Source: Paenibacillus tritici (GTDB taxonomy: Bacteria; Bacillota; Bacilli; Paenibacillales; Paenibacillaceae). From it: DNA of 64,000 bases. A program made the position numbers and the translations under genes. Below the pieces are notes generated by a model. The model searched no databases. It had not been told where the DNA came from and saw only the letters and a list, made by a program, of their open reading frames with translations. The stretch lies in NCBI RefSeq assembly GCF_013204885.1, contig NZ_JABMKX010000001.1:62001-126000 (forward strand), written 5' to 3'. Shown here piece after piece: positions 60,305-64,000 of the stretch (its first letter is position 1; each line of letters opens with the position of its first letter).

Positions 60305-60318
60305 TGTAACCGCTTCCT
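60305..60318. promoter_or_regulatory. Near-consensus cre between acuA and acsA
   Basis: TGTAACCGCTTCCT fits TGNAANCGNWNNCA except for the last base. It overlaps the probable acuA promoter (TATTAT on the minus strand). acsA and acuA are known CcpA targets in B. subtilis, and ccpA lies 2.5 kb away here. Confidence 0.6.
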
Positions 60319-60431
60319 GTGATATACTGATTCCGACACGGAATATTCACAAATGAAACATTGACAGAAATGAATAGAAACAGGTTCTTACCCTTAAAGC
60401 TTAAAGCAAACCAGTAGGGGAGGCAAGAGGA

Positions 60432-62156
60432 ATGGGGCAAGTCCACAACGAAATTTTGCAGAAACGCGTGGAGCAGGCGAATATGGCCGATTATTCCCGG
60501 GCCGTTGACGAATTCCGGTGGGAGGATGTCGAGCGAAACTTCTCCTGGTATGAGACCGGCAAGGTCAATATGGCTCATGAAGCTGTGGACCGTCATGTGC
60601 TGGAAGGGCGGGGGGCAGCTACGGCCCTGATCTACAGCGATGCAGTGCGCGAGGAGCGTTACACCTTCGGGGACTTGCGGGAACGGTCGAACAAGTTCGG
60701 CAATGTACTCCGCAAATACGGAATCGGCAAAGGAGACCGGGTATTCATCTTCATGCCGCGCACCCCGGAGCTGTATTTCAGTCTGCTTGGTATTCTGAAG
60801 ACGGGAGCAGTGGCAGGACCGCTGTTCGAGGCATTCATGGAGACGGCGGTGAAGGACCGTCTGGAGGACAGCGGAGCGGTGGCGCTGGTGACTACGCCTG
60901 AGCTGCTGCACCGGGTAAAACGTGAGCAGCTTCCCGGGCTGCGCCATATTTTTCTGGTCGGAGGAGAGGTGTCTGAGGATTCCGGTCTGCTGGATTATGG
61001 AACGGAAATGGCTGCGGCCTCTGCAGAGCTGGAACCGGAATGGCTGAGTCTGGATGACGGTCTGATCATGCACTATACCTCCGGTTCCACCGGGAAGCCC
61101 AAAGGCATCTACCATGTGCAGAGAGCCATGATCCAGCATTATTATACGGGGCAGGTAGTTTTGGACCTGCGGCCGGACGATGTGTACTGGTGCACGGCAG
61201 ATCCGGGCTGGGTGACCGGCACCTCTTACGGTATTTTTGCCCCCTGGCTGAATGGTGTAGCCAATGTAGTCCGGGGAGGCCGCTTCAGCCCGCAGGACTG
61301 GTATAAGACGATTGAACGCTTCGGGGTTACGGTGTGGTATAGTGCGCCTACGGCTTTCCGGATGCTGATGGGAGCAGGCAAGGAGACCTTGGAAGGCATA
61401 GATCTGAGCAGCCTGCGGCATGTCCTGTCTGTCGGAGAGCCGCTGAACCCGGAAGTTGTACGCTGGGGGGATAAAATCTATCACCAGCGTATTCATGATA
61501 CTTGGTGGATGACAGAGACCGGTGCCCAGCTCATCTGCAATTACCCGGGAATGGACATCAAGCCCGGCTCCATGGGACGGCCGCTGCCGGGGATAGAGGC
61601 GGCTATCCTGGATGACCGCGGCAACGTGTTGCCTCCATATGCCATGGGCAATCTCGCTATCCGCACGCCCTGGCCATCCATGATGGGCAAGGTGTGGAAC
61701 AACCCCGCTAAATATGAGGAGTATTTCAGGATTGCCGGCTGGTATATCTCCGGGGATTCGGCGTATATGGATGAAGACGGGTATTTCTGGTTCCAGGGGC
61801 GGATTGATGATGTGATCAATTCCTCCGGGGAGCGGATCGGCCCCTTCGAGGTGGAGAGCAAGCTGGTGGAGCATCCCGCTGTTGCGGAGGCAGGGGTTAT
61901 CGGTAAACCGGATGTCATGCGCGGCGAAATTATCAAAGCCTTCATCTCGCTGCGTGACGGGTATTCCCCGACAACCGAGCTGAAGGAGGAGATTGCGGCA
62001 TTTGTCAAAGCAGGCTTGTCTGCCCACGCTGCGCCGCGCGAGATTGAATTCAAGGATAAGCTGCCCAAGACCCGGTCCGGCAAAATTATGCGCCGTGTCC
62101 TGAAGGCCTGGGAGCTGCATCTGCCGGAAGGCGATCTGTCTACCATCGAGGACTGA
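60432..62156 (+). CDS. acsA: Acetyl-CoA synthetase
   Basis: 574 residues (B. subtilis AcsA 572). Activates acetate with ATP and CoA. AMP-binding motif YTSGSTGKPKG near residue 216, WWMTETG near 360, GRIDDVINSSGERIGP, and the C-terminal PKTRSGKIMRR with the acetylatable lysine that AcuA modifies. GGGGAGG precedes the ATG. Divergent from acuA. Confidence 0.95.
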   Translation: MGQVHNEILQKRVEQANMADYSRAVDEFRWEDVERNFSWYETGKVNMAHEAVDRHVLEGRGAATALIYSDAVREERYTFGDLRERSNKFGNVLRKYGIGKGDRVFIFMPRTPELYFSLLGILKTGAVAGPLFEAFMETAVKDRLEDSGAVALVTTPELLHRVKREQLPGLRHIFLVGGEVSEDSGLLDYGTEMAAASAELEPEWLSLDDGLIMHYTSGSTGKPKGIYHVQRAMIQHYYTGQVVLDLRPDDVYWCTADPGWVTGTSYGIFAPWLNGVANVVRGGRFSPQDWYKTIERFGVTVWYSAPTAFRMLMGAGKETLEGIDLSSLRHVLSVGEPLNPEVVRWGDKIYHQRIHDTWWMTETGAQLICNYPGMDIKPGSMGRPLPGIEAAILDDRGNVLPPYAMGNLAIRTPWPSMMGKVWNNPAKYEEYFRIAGWYISGDSAYMDEDGYFWFQGRIDDVINSSGERIGPFEVESKLVEHPAVAEAGVIGKPDVMRGEIIKAFISLRDGYSPTTELKEEIAAFVKAGLSAHAAPREIEFKDKLPKTRSGKIMRRVLKAWELHLPEGDLSTIED

Positions 62157-62247
62157 TGATATATTCTTAATCTTGCATCTCTTTATTTTTGAGCTGGATC
62201 AACGTAAGCACCTGGATGGACGCTAAGCAGCAATGGATCAAAAACAG

Positions 62248-62293
62248 AAAGCAGCGATTCACTCTCGTTATTGGAGTGAATCGCTGCTTTTTT
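62248..62293. terminator. Bidirectional terminator, twin of the ndh terminator
   Basis: 16-bp perfect stem (62248-62263 / 62275-62290). The outer AAAGCAGCGATTC / GAATCGCTGCTTT and the CGTTATT loop are the same as at 4649-4687, while the inner pairs differ. Confidence 0.9.
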
Positions 62294-62341
62294 GACGTTC
62301 GAAGCTTTTGAGAATTTTGAGCATCTGACTTGTGGCAACCC

Positions 62342-64000
62342 TTATCCTCCGGTATTGCCGGCAGGCTTATTGGTGGCTTTCCCGCCAGTGTTAGTGCTGC
62401 CATTGCCGCTGTTCCCCCCGGCGCCGTTAGTTCCGCCGCCTAAGGGAGCGGGTTCATTGTTAGCAGTTGGCTGAACAATGATCATGCCGGGGTCCTCGGT
62501 CTTCTCCGGGATGATTCCGGGGTCCGGTGTCGGCGGAGTGACCGGAGGCTGTTCCGGAGAAGGCGTTGGCTCCGGGGTAGGCTTAGTGCCGCCAGCTATA
62601 ACGCTGGAGGCCGTCTCGTGCCCGGCTACGTCCACCGCTGCAACATAGAAGCTGGCGCTTACACCGGCTGGTGTTCCAGGCTTGAAGACGGTACTTTCTC
62701 CAGCCGAGAGAACGTCCTGCTTTTTGAAGGAACCGCCGTTAAGGGAACGGTACAGACGGTAGCCAACCACATCGGGAGAACCGCTTGGAGTGAAGGTGAC
62801 TACAGCCTTGCCGCTGCTGTAAGAGACCATTACTTCTCCGGGAGCGCTTGGTCCGTTGCCGTCATCCACCCGTGGATCGACCTCGGAAGGGTAGTCGGTT
62901 TTGGCATCCCGCGGCATGTAGTAACTGAGTGATTCGTGTGACCTCATAGCCGGGAAGGCTGCACGCAGCTCTTTTACCAGCTCCTGAATGGGTTTCTCGC
63001 GCTTGACTACGATCTTCTCCTTCAGGAAATCCTCAGGAGTGCCTTCGAGGGGAATGTAATTCACCCCATTGTAAGTGATATACCTGGCCTTGGAAATACC
63101 GTCGTCACTCTCTGTAGGGACAAATTTCGCATTGAACAGATCCGTTGTATATCTGTCCGTCAGCCTGGAAGGCTTCTTGCCGCTGTAAGCAGAGACTGTC
63201 GCTTTGACGATACCCTCGGGCTTGGAGAATTCCTTCGTTACAAACAGCTCAGGACGCTTGTCGATTACAGTATTCATAACTTTGGTCCACAAGGTCTGCG
63301 CTTGACGTTTCTGTGAATCACCCTGGAGTGTGTTGATCTGCTCTTTGTAGCCCACCCATATACCGAGTGTGACATCCGGAGAGTAACCCATGAACCAGAC
63401 ATCCCCGTAGTTCTGGGTGGAACCGGTCTTGCCGACAATCGGCACGTCTTTGAAATGCTTGTAATTCCTCTTCACCGTACTTGCCGTACCGTCAGTTATT
63501 ACAGTACGCAGCATATCAGTCATCAGATAAGCCGTCTGTTTGGAGAAGACCTGCTCCGGATTAACTTTATGCTGGTAGACGATTTTACCTTGCGAGTCCA
63601 CGATCTTCTCGATCATATACGCATCCGTGAAGGCACCCTGATTGCCGATGGAGGCATAGGCATTGGTTAGCTCTTCCACCGAAACCCCGTAACGCAGCCC
63701 CCCGATAACCCCGGTCTGTGCGTTATAGTCATTCTCCTCTATAGTAGTGATCCCCAGCTTCTTGGAGAAGGCCCAGGCTTTCTCGATCCCGACCTTGTCA
63801 TTGAACAGCTTAAGGGCCGGGAGGTTCAGGGATTTGTTCAAGGCATACCGGGCGGTAACCAGACCCTGATAGCGGTTGTTGGCATTCTTGGGAATATGGT
63901 AACCTTTGCCCCCATCCTTCATAACTACAGGTGCATCGTCCAGAATACCGGCAGGCTGAATCAGTCCTGCATCCAGCGCAGGCAGATAGGCTGCGATCGG
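62342..64000 (-). CDS. Class A penicillin-binding protein, C-terminal part; 5' end outside window
   Basis: The frame is open through to 64000, so the start and the glycosyltransferase domain lie beyond the window. Visible is the transpeptidase domain: an S-x-N motif in NKSLNLPALK, the KTG box VGKTGSTQNYGD, and the typical PALDAGLIQPAGILDDAPV. It is followed by a fibronectin-type-III-like module (about 140 residues from the end) and a long Pro-, Gly-, Asn-rich tail (ending TNKPAGNTGG). PonA/PBP1-type enzyme that cross-links peptidoglycan on the outer face of the membrane. Confidence 0.93.
   Translation of the reverse strand, partial: PIAAYLPALDAGLIQPAGILDDAPVVMKDGGKGYHIPKNANNRYQGLVTARYALNKSLNLPALKLFNDKVGIEKAWAFSKKLGITTIEENDYNAQTGVIGGLRYGVSVEELTNAYASIGNQGAFTDAYMIEKIVDSQGKIVYQHKVNPEQVFSKQTAYLMTDMLRTVITDGTASTVKRNYKHFKDVPIVGKTGSTQNYGDVWFMGYSPDVTLGIWVGYKEQINTLQGDSQKRQAQTLWTKVMNTVIDKRPELFVTKEFSKPEGIVKATVSAYSGKKPSRLTDRYTTDLFNAKFVPTESDDGISKARYITYNGVNYIPLEGTPEDFLKEKIVVKREKPIQELVKELRAAFPAMRSHESLSYYMPRDAKTDYPSEVDPRVDDGNGPSAPGEVMVSYSSGKAVVTFTPSGSPDVVGYRLYRSLNGGSFKKQDVLSAGESTVFKPGTPAGVSASFYVAAVDVAGHETASSVIAGGTKPTPEPTPSPEQPPVTPPTPDPGIIPEKTEDPGMIIVQPTANNEPAPLGGGTNGAGGNSGNGSTNTGGKATNKPAGNTGG

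Noticed and set aside
60270-62120. Open frame of over 600 codons antisense to acsA, continuous with acuA
   Set aside because: It is antisense to a well-supported acsA and reads as Pro/Arg/His-rich shadow sequence. The AcuA ATG at 60269 gives the exact family length.
1-64000. CRISPR array, rRNA operon, prophage or replication origin
   Set aside because: No regularly spaced identical repeats, no rRNA-like sequence, no phage structural genes and no DnaA-box cluster were seen.

Overview
The window looks like chromosomal DNA of a Gram-positive, low-to-mid GC endospore-former, most likely a Paenibacillus. The reasons are purple-type AGGAGG ribosome binding sites with several TTG starts, secreted copper-amine-oxidase-like 'stalk' proteins, DUF4179/DUF4367-type anti-sigma factors, a Firmicutes T-box, a CcpA/PTS carbon-control set and B. 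subtilis-like neighbourhoods (yjlC-ndh, acsA/acuA divergent). Most of the window is ordinary core and metabolic chromosome. The genus call is inference; no marker gene such as 16S rRNA is present.

Layout. 1-2 kb: C-terminal part of an anti-sigma-like membrane protein and an unknown protein. 2-11.6 kb: redox and electrophile-stress genes: an MhqN-like nitroreductase, the yjlC-ndh operon under Rex-like sites, a TetR/nitronate monooxygenase pair, a GDSL hydrolase, methionine aminopeptidase, an AhpD-like protein, an Rrf2 regulator, and a CatE-like dioxygenase that shares an operator with the Rrf2 gene. 11.7-16 kb: membrane transport (Na+/H+ antiporter, ThrE-type exporter pair, YitT protein). 16-23 kb: plant-glycan use (AraC + GH127 arabinofuranosidase; LacI regulator + cellobiose phosphorylase with paired operators). 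23-27.2 kb: secreted proteins and lipoproteins. 27.2-32.5 kb: an AT-richer accessory segment with an agr-like peptide signalling locus, two stand-alone LytTR regulators, a tRNA-Val, and an intact plus a decayed Rpn-family nuclease gene. 32.5-43 kb: AraC/GyrI regulator, Nudix, a T-box-controlled second-type methionyl-tRNA synthetase, site-2 protease, small proteins, speA and an MFS transporter. 43-50 kb: gnd, aroK, aroA, rhodanese, acetyltransferase, CoA-binding and DUF559 proteins. 50-64 kb: PTS IICBA-ptsI, an ECF sigma/anti-sigma pair, a PfpI-type protein, ccpA, mtnN, acuA/acsA and the 3' part of a class A penicillin-binding protein gene.

How it works together. Carbon control recurs: ccpA, PTS enzymes, a near-consensus cre between acsA and acuA, cellobiose phosphorylase and GH127. 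Quinone/nitro/catechol stress recurs in the first 12 kb. The most distinctive item is the agr-like locus: an AgrB with the catalytic His and Cys, a 40-residue AgrD whose ring position is serine (predicting a lactone rather than thiolactone peptide), a receptor-like membrane protein without a kinase, and a LytTR DNA-binding protein without a receiver domain. That is a complete peptide-signal cassette with no visible two-component phosphorelay. Several dispersed structured intergenic repeats are also present.
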